Assembly: GCA_951813015.1 (NCBI GenBank) | Contig: CATOTG010000002.1 | Span: 62,001-126,000, forward strand | Reading direction: 5' to 3' | DNA: 64,000 nt | From: an uncultured Thermoanaerobaculia bacterium | GTDB taxonomy: Bacteria > Acidobacteriota > Thermoanaerobaculia > Multivoradales > Multivoraceae | Notes under the pieces: generated by a model | What the model saw: the letters and a program-made list of their open reading frames with translations, nothing else | Databases searched by the model: none | Told to the model about the DNA's origin: nothing | Shown: positions 18,491 to 26,276 of the stretch, in pieces | Numbering within the stretch: position 1 is the first letter of the stretch | Layout of the letters: the number at the start of each line of letters is the position of its first letter | Translations under genes and position numbers: made by a program

Positions 18491-19371
18491 CCAGACCCAG
18501 GGACATCGGCGTCGTTGACCTGTTCCTCGACATCCCGGCCGGCGGCGCCGGCATGGGGATGGAGGCGGTCCGTCGCCTGAGCCGCGACAGCGGCACGGAG
18601 GAGTTCTCCCACCACCCGGCGCAGTACCTCTTCAAGGATGCCGGGCAGCGCATGGACCGGCCGATGGAACCCGGTGAGATTGTCGCGATGATGGACGCGT
18701 TCGGCGTCCGGATAGCCCAGATCGGCGTCAGCGCCCGGAATCCGGCGCCGGCGCTCAAACTGTTCGACGAGTTCCCCGGTCGCTTCTTTGGCAACGTCGG
18801 CGTCGATCCGAACACCGGGATGGATGGCGTACGCGCCCTCGAGGCGACGGTCAAGCTCCACCCCGACATCCGTGCCGCCTCCGCCGCGCCGTGCCTCGCG
18901 TATCCCCAGGTACCGATCGACGACAAGCGCTTCTATCCCATCTACGCCAAGTGCATCGAGCTCGACATCCCGATCAACATGCTGGTCGGCGTGCCGGGTC
19001 CGCGAGTGCCCTACAAGTGCCAGTACCCCGGCCTGCTCGACGAAGTCGCCTGGTTCTTTCCGGAACTCCGTGTCGTCATGCGCCACGGCGGCGATCCCTG
19101 GACCGACCTGTGCGTCAAGCTGATGCTCAAGTGGCCGAACCTCTACTACTCGCCTTCCGCCTGGGCGCCCAAGCACTACCCCCGCAATGTGATCGAGTTC
19201 GCCAACAAGCGGGGACCGAACAAGTTCATGTACGCGGGCTACTTCCCCGGCCTCTCCTACGAGCGCATCTTCACCGAGATGGACGACCTGCCGCTGCAGG
19301 ACCACGTCTGGCCGAAGTTCCTGCGCGAGAACGCGGCAACCGTCTTCAAGCTGGACGATCTGCTCGCCTGA
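18487..19371 (+). CDS. Amidohydrolase_2-like TIM-barrel protein with atypical metal site
   Basis: A 294-residue protein with the order and length of amidohydrolase family 2 (aminocarboxymuconate-semialdehyde decarboxylase-like) enzymes: N-terminal strand, a central FFGNVGVDPN, VMRHGGDPW for the conserved His-Gly segment, and MYAGYFP where GSDxP usually lies. The N-terminal HxH metal motif is replaced by VVDLFLDIP and the usual Asp near the C-terminus is not in its normal motif, so metal-dependent catalysis may be altered or lost. It lies in the PCP_red locus and overlaps the upstream small gene by four bases. Confidence 0.75.
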   Translation: MTRPRDIGVVDLFLDIPAGGAGMGMEAVRRLSRDSGTEEFSHHPAQYLFKDAGQRMDRPMEPGEIVAMMDAFGVRIAQIGVSARNPAPALKLFDEFPGRFFGNVGVDPNTGMDGVRALEATVKLHPDIRAASAAPCLAYPQVPIDDKRFYPIYAKCIELDIPINMLVGVPGPRVPYKCQYPGLLDEVAWFFPELRVVMRHGGDPWTDLCVKLMLKWPNLYYSPSAWAPKHYPRNVIEFANKRGPNKFMYAGYFPGLSYERIFTEMDDLPLQDHVWPKFLRENAATVFKLDDLLA

Positions 19372-19375
19372 CAGC

Positions 19376-20746
19376 TTGCGGACGCCTCCCGCCAGCGCGG
19401 TCTTCCACGGCTGGAAGATCATCGGTGTCTCCTTCCTGGCGCTCTTCGTCTCGGTCGGCTTCGGCTTCTACTCTTTCGGCGCCTTCTTCGTCGCCCTGAC
19501 CGCCGAGTTCGGCGGCGGTCGAACCGGCGTCGGGATCGGGCTCGCCCTCTTCGGCATCACGAACGGCCTCGTCGCGCCCTTCCTGGGCCACGCCCTGGAC
19601 CACGGCCACGCGAAGCGGATCATGACGGCGGGAACCTGGCTGCTGGCCGCCGGCCTCCTGCTGACGGCCGTGGTCCGGAACCTGGTTCAGTTCTATCTCG
19701 TCCTCGGCACGTTCCTGGCCCTCGGGGCGGCTCTCGTGGGGGGCGTGACGGCGTCGACCCTGGTCGCCAACTGGTTCGTTCGCCGGCGCGCGATGGCTCT
19801 CGGTATCGCCACGATGGGGATCTCGCTGTCCGGTGTCGTCATGGCGCCCGTCGCGACCCGTCTGATCGACCGGGTCGGCTGGCGCGGCACTTTCGTGCTC
19901 TACGGCGCGCTGACCCTGCTCTTCGTGCTTCCGGCAGTGCGTCGATGGGTCGTCGACCGGCCGGAGGACCTGGGCCTGCACCCCGACGGCGACGCGACCT
20001 CCTACGTCCCGGAATGGACCCGACCCCTTTCCCCCGGTGAAGGCCCGGCCGGCGTGGAGCCGGTGGCGCCGACTTTTGCCGTTGCCGCGGCGCCGCCTCG
20101 ACGCCGGCGCCTCGACTGGACCGAGCCCCTCGCCAACCGGAACTTCTGGGTCATCACCCTGGTCGTGTCGATGAACTTCTGTTCGAACTCGGCGATCCTC
20201 ACCCACGTCATCGCGCACGCGACGGACTTGGGGTTCGCGCCGTTTCGAGCCGCCTTCAGTCTGTCCGCCATCGCCGCGACGGGCGTGCTGGGCAAGGTCG
20301 TGTTCGGCTGGATCGGCGATCGCCTGAGCGGCCGCGGCGCGTTGTGGCTCGCGATCGGACTCCAGGCCGCCGGGACGACCGTCCTGCTGCGTGCCGAGAG
20401 CTACCCGGGGCTGATCGGCGCAGCCGCCATCTTCGGTCTCGGCATGGGTGGGATGATGCCGCTCTGGGGAACGCTGATCGGCGCGTGCTTCGGCCGTCGA
20501 TCCTTCGGTCGGGTCATGGGTCTGATGAGTCCGATGCTCCTGCCGATCCAGATCCTCGGCGTACCCTTCGCGGGGTACGTCTTCGACCGCTACGGGACCT
20601 ACGACCTCGCCTTCACCGTCTTCCTCTCCATGTACGCGTCCGCCATGCTGATTCTCGCGCTGCTGCGCGTCCCTGACCAGGAGCCGACCGGCATGACGTC
20701 CTTTCCCGGCGCGGTCGGAGCGCCCGCGGGGCCGCCGGCCGAGTAG
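19376..20746 (+). CDS. MFS transporter
   Basis: A 456-residue major facilitator protein with 12 predicted helices and a basic cytosolic central loop (about residues 205-245). The layout resembles the monocarboxylate/oxalate-formate antiporter branch. TTG at 19376 lies four bases after the previous stop; with it the protein begins just before the first helix. The substrate cannot be told from sequence. Its place inside the PCP_red locus suggests export or uptake of a small molecule linked to that pathway. Confidence 0.85.
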   Translation: MRTPPASAVFHGWKIIGVSFLALFVSVGFGFYSFGAFFVALTAEFGGGRTGVGIGLALFGITNGLVAPFLGHALDHGHAKRIMTAGTWLLAAGLLLTAVVRNLVQFYLVLGTFLALGAALVGGVTASTLVANWFVRRRAMALGIATMGISLSGVVMAPVATRLIDRVGWRGTFVLYGALTLLFVLPAVRRWVVDRPEDLGLHPDGDATSYVPEWTRPLSPGEGPAGVEPVAPTFAVAAAPPRRRRLDWTEPLANRNFWVITLVVSMNFCSNSAILTHVIAHATDLGFAPFRAAFSLSAIAATGVLGKVVFGWIGDRLSGRGALWLAIGLQAAGTTVLLRAESYPGLIGAAAIFGLGMGGMMPLWGTLIGACFGRRSFGRVMGLMSPMLLPIQILGVPFAGYVFDRYGTYDLAFTVFLSMYASAMLILALLRVPDQEPTGMTSFPGAVGAPAGPPAE

Positions 20747-20767
20747 GCCCCTCGATCGAGAAGACCC

Positions 20768-21697
20768 TTGTCCGCGTACCGCTTCTGCCGCTCCGACGAC
20801 GTCCCCCTGATCGTCGAGGCCTTCCACCGCTGCAACGTCGGCCCCGGCCGCGTGCCGTGGCGGCTCACCGTCGACGACATGAAGCGGCTGTCCCGAGAGA
20901 TCAACCTCTGGACCAGCAGTTGCATGGTCGCCCTCGCCGGATCCGATCCGATCGGAGTCCTGATCGCGGCCAAGCGGGAGCCCACGGCCAACCTCGTGCT
21001 CCATGTCGGCGTCCACCCGGACCATCGCCGGCAGGGCCACGCCCGCCACATGCTGACCTCGCTCACTCGGAAGATGGCGATCCTCGAGCCGACCCGCATG
21101 TTTGCCGAGGTTCCGGCCGAGGCGATTGCCGCGCGCCGCTTCCTCGGCGCCTGCGGCTTCGCTGAAGAAGCAACGCTGACCGACTACGTCCGCGACGGCA
21201 AGGCGCCGGCGGCCGGCCCCTTCCTCGATCTGGTCGGGACCGTCTCGGCGCAGGAGATCATCGCCCGCGCCGAGTTCGCGGATGCGTCCGAGCTCAACCG
21301 CTGCTGGCAACGCACGACGCGGACGATCAAGAACCTGCGGCAGCAGGCGCTCGGCGCCGGTATCGCAACCGACCGCGGCTTCGAGGCCTGGCTCCTCTAC
21401 CGCAGTACCGCTCACGCCGACAAGCCTCTGCCGTTCATGGCCCGGGCACGCGACGCGGCTCAAAGCGACGACATGCCCGACCGGTCCGCACCCTGCGAGA
21501 TTCTCGCGCTCGGCGGCCAGCGACCGGTGCCCGCGCTGCTTGGTCCCGTGCTCGCGTTCGCCGCCGGCAAGGCCGAGCGACCGCTCTATCTGCCCCGCGT
21601 GCACCGCTGCGAACCGCTGGCCGATCGCCTCGACGACCACGGCTTCCGAGCGGCGCGGCAAACCCTTCGCTACGCCTGCGACGCGGCGCTGTCGTGA
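20768..21697 (+). CDS. GNAT-family N-acetyltransferase
   Basis: A 309-residue protein. The N-terminal half is a GNAT domain with the acetyl-CoA loop in VHPDHRRQGHARHML (about residues 83-97) after a typical beta4 strand LVLHVGV, and ARRFLGACGF as the C-terminal GNAT motif. The second half (about residues 170-309) looks like a degenerate second GNAT unit. TTG at 20768 is the start. The stop overlaps the next gene by four bases. The substrate is unknown. Confidence 0.8.
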   Translation: MSAYRFCRSDDVPLIVEAFHRCNVGPGRVPWRLTVDDMKRLSREINLWTSSCMVALAGSDPIGVLIAAKREPTANLVLHVGVHPDHRRQGHARHMLTSLTRKMAILEPTRMFAEVPAEAIAARRFLGACGFAEEATLTDYVRDGKAPAAGPFLDLVGTVSAQEIIARAEFADASELNRCWQRTTRTIKNLRQQALGAGIATDRGFEAWLLYRSTAHADKPLPFMARARDAAQSDDMPDRSAPCEILALGGQRPVPALLGPVLAFAAGKAERPLYLPRVHRCEPLADRLDDHGFRAARQTLRYACDAALS

Positions 21698-22563
21698 CTG
21701 TTACTCTGCCCACGATGTCCCCCCGCCCTGGCGCCGAAGACCGCTCCGTCGAAGCCCGGTCCGAGGTCCAGGCCAAGCCTGAGAAGCTCGAACTGATCGA
21801 CATCGCCCGGGAGCTCACCGACTTCCGGTCGTTCGCCGATCTTGGCGCCTGCTGGGGCGTTGACGGCGCCTACACCTTTCATGCGGCCGCGCTTTGCGGC
21901 AACGAGCTGGACCGGGCCGTGATCGTCGACGGCAACTTGACGCCCCTGACCCGCGAACGCGCCGGGGCGCATCGTCGGGTGGAACTCGTCCAGGCCCTGC
22001 TCGGCTCGCGGGAAGCGCTCGACGCGGTCGGCAAGGTCGATGCCCTGATCATGTACGACATCCTCCTGCACCAGGTCAAGCCGGACTGGGACAGGTTCCT
22101 GCTGGACTGGCTACCCCACGCGGACTCGCTGATCGTGTTCAATCAGAACTGGTTGAAGACGCCGCGAACGATCCGCTTCGTGGATCGCGGCGTCGACTGG
22201 TACTACCGGAACGTCTACGTCTGGAAGACGACTGGAACACCCGCGAACGCCTCGAATCGTGGTTCGCAAGGCACGACGAACGGGACGAGAACGGCAGGCT
22301 GGAACGGGACAACCACTGGTACTGGCAATGGGGCATCCGTCCCCTCGAGGCTGATCGGCCTGCTGGCGAAGAACGGCTTCGAGCTCATCTACATGAAGAG
22401 ACATCGTCACGCCTTCGGTCGGCGCCGCCCCTGGATCGTGAACGACGGACTGATCTTCCAGCGCGCCGCCTATCCCGAACGGGGCGTCGGCGGCCGGCTC
22501 CGCGCCGCGGCACGCTCCGTCGCCGAACGAACCGGCGTGCTCGAACGCATCCGGCGGTCGTGA
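21694..22563 (+). CDS. SAM-dependent methyltransferase-like protein with two compensating frameshifts
   Basis: The uninterrupted frame encodes 289 residues with a class I methyltransferase start: a FADLGACWGVDGAY motif I-like loop (about residues 46-59) and an aspartate strand DALIMYDILLH. Between about 22224 and 22343 the expected family sequence is in another frame: DDWNTRERLESWFARHDERD and NHWYWQWGI occur there, while the annotated frame reads low-complexity Thr/Asn/Gly. A missing G after YVW (tggaag, 22222-22226) and an extra C in cccc (22341-22344) would restore a continuous product running YYRNVYVWEDDWN to WQWGIRPSRL. The current frame is therefore probably wrong for about 40 residues. 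It overlaps its neighbours by four bases on both sides. Confidence 0.75.
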   Translation: MTVTLPTMSPRPGAEDRSVEARSEVQAKPEKLELIDIARELTDFRSFADLGACWGVDGAYTFHAAALCGNELDRAVIVDGNLTPLTRERAGAHRRVELVQALLGSREALDAVGKVDALIMYDILLHQVKPDWDRFLLDWLPHADSLIVFNQNWLKTPRTIRFVDRGVDWYYRNVYVWKTTGTPANASNRGSQGTTNGTRTAGWNGTTTGTGNGASVPSRLIGLLAKNGFELIYMKRHRHAFGRRRPWIVNDGLIFQRAAYPERGVGGRLRAAARSVAERTGVLERIRRS

Positions 22564-23473
22564 AGACATACTCCGACATCGCCGGCGACGGCGGTTCCGA
22601 CGTTCTCGGACAGGTCCTCCAGCAGCGGGAGCGCATCGCCGAGGCGATGGCCGGCATCGATCACGTCGTCGCCATCGGCTCCGGCAAGGGAGGTGTCGGC
22701 AAGAGCACCCTGACGATGCAGCTCGCCCTGGCACTCGGGCGAGCGGGGCGCCGCTGCGCGATTCTCGACGCCGACCTGAACGGTCCCTGCCAGGCCCGTC
22801 TGGCCGGGCTGGAACGGGCCCCGCTCCTGCCAGGCGATCGGGGAATGGCCCTCCCGCGTACGCCAGGCGGTCTGGGGCGTCGTCTCCCTGGGTCCCTGGT
22901 CCCCGAGTCGGAGCACCTCGCCTTCGACAGCGTGGCGACGGGCGACTCCCACGTATGGCGCGCGACCCGGGAGTTCAACCTGTTCCAGCAGTTGCTCGGT
23001 CTGGTCGACTGGGGTCGGCTCGACTTCCTGCTCGTCGACCTGCCGCCGGGCGCCGAACGGACGCTGCAGTACGCCGAGGCGCTGGGCCGGCCGCGCGGTT
23101 CGTGCTCGTCACGATTCCAGCCGCCCTGGCCCGCGGCGTCGTCGCACGCTCGGCGGCGGCGCTCGGCACGACGCCGAACGAGGTCCTCGGGTACATCGAG
23201 AACATGAGCGGCTACTACTGCGGCACGTGCGACGGGGTCCGCCCCCTGTTCGACGGCGCGGCGGGAGATGCGCCCGAGCTTGGACTCCCCTGCCTGGCCA
23301 GGGTACCGTTCGACCCGCGTCTGGCAACGGCCTCCGACGCAGGCGAAGCGGACCTGCCCCCGGGGCCGGCCCTCCACGCGCTCGACGAGGCCGCCGAACA
23401 ACTCCTGCGTTGCGTCGTCCGGCGGCCCACCGACCAAGCCAACCTGATTCCGACCGACAGAGATCGAAGATGA
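22560..23473 (+). CDS. Mrp/NBP35-type P-loop ATPase, frameshifted
   Basis: An Mrp-family iron-sulfur carrier or ParA-like ATPase. The deviant Walker A GSGKGGVGKST (about nt 22680), Walker B LLVDLPPG (about nt 23030) and the C-terminal CxxC in YYCGTCDG (about nt 23217) are all present but not in one frame. From GTG at 22560 the first frame runs to about 23087, where one C is missing from gggcc; the rest continues in another frame to 23473. A compensating pair (extra G at 22874-22877, missing G at 22890-22892) replaces the expected GVVSLG. After correction the protein is about 304 residues, normal for the family. It overlaps the methyltransferase (GTGA) and the next gene (ATGA). It may insert or carry a cofactor for the radical SAM/PCP_red system (inference). 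Confidence 0.75.
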
Positions 23474-23967
23474 AGTTCCTCTGCGTACCCTGCGACGAGC
23501 AGATGAAGCTGAAGCACGCGCTGGGACCCGACGGCGGTTCCGTCGCCCTCGTCTACGCCTGCCCCGCCTGCTCCGCCGAGATGGCGATGATGACGAATCC
23601 GCACGAGACCCAGGTCGTCGGCTCGCTCGGGGTGAAGATCGGGCCCGGGGAAGCTCCGGAAACGGCCGCCGCGGCCTCGAAGTGCCCGTTCACCGGCATG
23701 CTGGCCGACATGGGCGTCCCGCTCGCCGCGCAAGGCGCCGACCGGGATGCGAGCCCGGCCGATGGAGAAAGCGGCGCCAACGGCGGCAACGGCGCCCCCG
23801 CGGGCATTCCGTGGACCGCGGAAGCCCGCGAACGCCTCGCAAACATCCCGGACATCGTCCGCACCTCGGCGGTTGCGGGCATCGAGAAGTTCGCCCTCGA
23901 CCACGGCTACGACGAGGTCGACGCGGCGGTCCTGGAGCGTGCCCGCTCCTTCTTCGGCATCGCCTGA
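23470..23967 (+). CDS. Zinc-ribbon protein with C-terminal PCP_red-like domain
   Basis: A 165-residue protein. Two Cys pairs (CVPC at 5/8 and CPAC at 31/34) make an N-terminal zinc- or iron-binding ribbon. KCPFTGM (C72) is a Cys-Pro motif like that near the end of the UspA fusion. A flexible Gly/Ala/Asn linker leads to residues 115-165, WTAEARERLANIPDIVR..., the same PCP_red-like domain as in the genes at 16016 and 24080. The ATG at 23470 overlaps the Mrp stop by four bases, which fixes the start; the longer upstream frame is a shadow of Mrp. It may be a small partner of the radical SAM protein. Confidence 0.8.
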   Translation: MKFLCVPCDEQMKLKHALGPDGGSVALVYACPACSAEMAMMTNPHETQVVGSLGVKIGPGEAPETAAAASKCPFTGMLADMGVPLAAQGADRDASPADGESGANGGNGAPAGIPWTAEARERLANIPDIVRTSAVAGIEKFALDHGYDEVDAAVLERARSFFGIA

Positions 23968-24083
23968 TGCCTTCCGGCAGAACCATCTTCGGCAGAGCCC
24001 TCGCCGGCAGAACCATCTTCGGCAGGGCCCTCTCCGGTAGAACCTTCGCCGGCAAGACACCGCACACGAAACTCCCGCCATGA
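23967..24083 (+). CDS. 38-residue peptide of tandem decapeptide repeats (possible modified-peptide precursor)
   Basis: An ATG overlaps the stop of the zinc-ribbon gene (TGATG), and its stop overlaps the radical SAM start (ATGA). The peptide contains GRTIFGRALA, GRTIFGRALS and a diverged third unit GRTFAGKT, followed by a short basic, Pro-rich tail. The underlying DNA is a 30-bp tandem repeat; one of the two differences between the first two units is synonymous. Exact coupling on both sides and the neighbouring radical SAM/SPASM gene make a ribosomal peptide substrate conceivable. It could equally be a non-functional spacer repeat. There is no database family that I recognise. Confidence 0.45.
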   Translation: MPSGRTIFGRALAGRTIFGRALSGRTFAGKTPHTKLPP

Positions 24084-25447
24084 CCCTCTCTCCCCTCGAG
24101 CGGCCCACGAACCCGGCCACGGCGGCATTTGCCCGCCCGTACGTCATCTCCTGGAACCTGACCTACCGCTGCAACCTGGCCTGCGAGCACTGCTACCTGG
24201 ATGCCGGCGGCAAGCCGCTGGTGCAGACGGCCAACTTCGCCGATCGCTCGGAACTTACGACCGACCAGTGCAAGAAGGTGATCGACGACATCTGCGAGTT
24301 CGCTCCGGAGGCCCTGGTCATCCTCACCGGCGGCGAGCCGCTGTTGCGGCGCGACATCCTGGACATCGTTCGCTACGCCGCCAAGCGGGAGCTGTGGGTC
24401 GTCGTTGGCAGCAACGGCGTCCGCATCACGGAGAACCTGGCCCGCATCCTGAAGGGCGAGGGAGTCCGCGGTCTCGCCCTGTCGCTCGACGCCCTCGACC
24501 CGTCGGTCCATGACGGCTTCCGCCGCGTGCGCGGCGCGTGGCAGAACACGGTCGACGGCGCGAAACATCTGGCCGCCGCGGGCCTTCCCTTCATCATCCA
24601 GACCACCGCGGGAGCACACAACCGCGGGGAACTGGAGGAGATCGCGGAGTTCGCCTACACCGAGCTTGAGGCCCGGGTCTGGAACCTCTACTTCCTGGTG
24701 CCCACGGGCCGCGGCCAGTTCGTGTCCGACTTGGCGCCGTCGGATTACGACGAGGTCCTCGCCTCCCTGGAAAAGATCCAGCGCGAGTACCGCGGCCGCA
24801 TGGTGGTCAACGCGAAGTGCGCTCCCCACTACGTCCGTCAACTGCTGGCCGGCGATCCGGAATCGCCCTTCCTGAAGGCCTTCGACGGCGGCGCCGGCGG
24901 CTGCCCGGCCGGCACGCACTACATGGGAATCCGCCCGAACGGCGACGTCACCCCGTGCCCCTACCTGCCGGTCTTCGGCGGCAACCTGAAGAGTTCCACG
25001 TTGTCCGCGGTCTGGAAGGACTCCGACCTGTTCCAGGACATCCGTCGCCGCAAGGAGCTGGGCGGCCGCTGCGGTTCCTGCGAACTCCAGTCGGTCTGCG
25101 GCGGCTGCCGCGCCCGCGCATACGGCATGACGGGCGACCTGATGGCCGAGGATCCGCTGTGCACCCACGAACCCGGCGCCTTCTCGCCACGGCAACTCGA
25201 GGCGCTCGGCGACCGAACCGGGCTCGCGTCCCTCTCCCGGTACGGCGAGGACAGCTCGACCAGCATCGCCTGGGCGCCCGAGGCACGGGCGCGGATGAAG
25301 CGGGTGCCCGCCTTCGTCCGCGGCATGGTCGTCCGCTCGGTGGAATCCCACTGCCGCAAGAACGGCATCGCGACGGTCACCGTCGAGGAACTCGACGCGA
25401 TCCGGGCCCGCATGCCGACGCCCAAGGTCTTCGGCCGACCTTCCTGA
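24080..25447 (+). CDS. Radical SAM/SPASM protein with C-terminal PCP_red-like domain
   Basis: A 455-residue protein. The radical SAM cluster motif CNLACEHC is at C31/C35/C38, followed by TGGEPLL (about residue 81). A SPASM-type C-terminal Cys set (GCPAG, PCPYLP, CGSCELQSVCGGC, DPLC) would hold auxiliary iron-sulfur clusters. This arrangement is shared by haem-modifying enzymes such as AhbD/NirJ and by peptide-modifying maturases, and I cannot separate the two by eye. Residues 398-446, WAPEARARMKRVPAFVR..., form a PCP_red-like domain, an uncommon fusion. It is coupled to the 38-codon ORF upstream. The likely job is radical chemistry on a cofactor or peptide made by this locus. Confidence 0.88.
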   Translation: MTLSPLERPTNPATAAFARPYVISWNLTYRCNLACEHCYLDAGGKPLVQTANFADRSELTTDQCKKVIDDICEFAPEALVILTGGEPLLRRDILDIVRYAAKRELWVVVGSNGVRITENLARILKGEGVRGLALSLDALDPSVHDGFRRVRGAWQNTVDGAKHLAAAGLPFIIQTTAGAHNRGELEEIAEFAYTELEARVWNLYFLVPTGRGQFVSDLAPSDYDEVLASLEKIQREYRGRMVVNAKCAPHYVRQLLAGDPESPFLKAFDGGAGGCPAGTHYMGIRPNGDVTPCPYLPVFGGNLKSSTLSAVWKDSDLFQDIRRRKELGGRCGSCELQSVCGGCRARAYGMTGDLMAEDPLCTHEPGAFSPRQLEALGDRTGLASLSRYGEDSSTSIAWAPEARARMKRVPAFVRGMVVRSVESHCRKNGIATVTVEELDAIRARMPTPKVFGRPS

Positions 25448-25595
25448 AACGCGTACCGCTCGCCGACTGGCCCGATTCCGACAACAGCCCGCGAACCTGA
25501 GTCCCAACCCGCGGGTATCCTCGGCCAACCGTCCTGGTTCTGACGGCAGCCCGACCCAGTGCCGAACTGCCGGCCGGGCTGTACTCTCTCAGCCC

Positions 25596-26246
25596 ATGGT
25601 GCACCGTCCGCTGCCCCGCTCCTACGCTCACGTTCCGCGCACCATTCTGTGGTTGGTTCCGGGCGGCGAGATGGAACTCGACGGGCGCCTGGCGCCGGTC
25701 GAACCCTTCTACCTGAGCAAGTGGCCGATCACGAACGAGCAGTTCGAAGCCTTCGCCCCGGACCACCGGCGGTCGCCGCTCTCCTCCGGCGACCGGGATC
25801 TCGCCACCGGGGTCAGCTTCCAGCAGGCGGACGCCTACTGCCGCTGGTACGCCGAACTCTCGCGCAAGCCGATGCGCCTGCCGACCGAAGTCGAATGGCG
25901 CTATGCCTGCCGGGGCGCCGAGCTGGCCGGCGACGCCCCGTCGCGGTGCGCCGCGCCGGAGTCGGTCGACCGGTCCTGCTGGCACGCTGGCAACTCGGGC
26001 GGCCGCGTGCAGCCTCCCGAGCGCCTGACCGCGAACGGCTTCGGCCTTCACGGCATGCTGGGCGGCGTCTGGGAGTGGGTCGCTTCCGATGCAAACGGCG
26101 CCGAGGACCGCCGAACGCTCTGCGGCGGTTCCTTCCGACTTGCAGCGTCCGAGCTTCACTGCGAACTGGCAAGGCGCGAGTCGGCCAGCTTCGCCGACGA
26201 CACCGGCTTCCGCGTCGCCCGCTCCTTCCGCACCCAGGCTGCCTAG
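25596..26246 (+). CDS. SUMF1/FGE-fold protein, probably not a formylglycine generator
   Basis: A 216-residue protein of the FGE-sulfatase (SUMF1/EgtB/PvdO) fold. Family marks are the N-terminal FYLSKWPITNEQFEAF, RLPTEVEWRYACRG, GLHGMLGGVWEWVAS and the final CGGSFR...GFRVAR. The Cys pair that does the chemistry in aerobic FGE, shortly after the GGS motif, is not in place, so sulfatase activation is unlikely. It starts 148 bp after the radical SAM gene and may end the locus. At about 26247 the array meets convergent genes. Confidence 0.78.
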   Translation: MVHRPLPRSYAHVPRTILWLVPGGEMELDGRLAPVEPFYLSKWPITNEQFEAFAPDHRRSPLSSGDRDLATGVSFQQADAYCRWYAELSRKPMRLPTEVEWRYACRGAELAGDAPSRCAAPESVDRSCWHAGNSGGRVQPPERLTANGFGLHGMLGGVWEWVASDANGAEDRRTLCGGSFRLAASELHCELARRESASFADDTGFRVARSFRTQAA

Positions 26247-26249
26247 CAT

Positions 26250-26275
26250 CCCGTGGCAGAAGTCCGTGTCACACC
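26250..26275 (+). repeat. Dispersed short repeat copy (same as MITE terminus at 50 kb)
   Basis: The segment beginning CCCGTGGCAGAAGTCCGTGT matches, in reverse complement, the right end of the MITE-like element (rightmost base 50024) with one mismatch in 26. It fills the 30-bp gap between two convergent genes. Confidence 0.6.
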
Positions 26276-26276
26276 C

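Noticed and set aside
19346..21661. 771-codon leftward frame
   Set aside because: Spans the MFS and GNAT genes on the other strand; composition typical of antisense frames.
23968..24079. 30-bp repeats considered as CRISPR or phage attachment site
   Set aside because: Units are directly adjacent without spacers, and there is no tRNA or integrase nearby.
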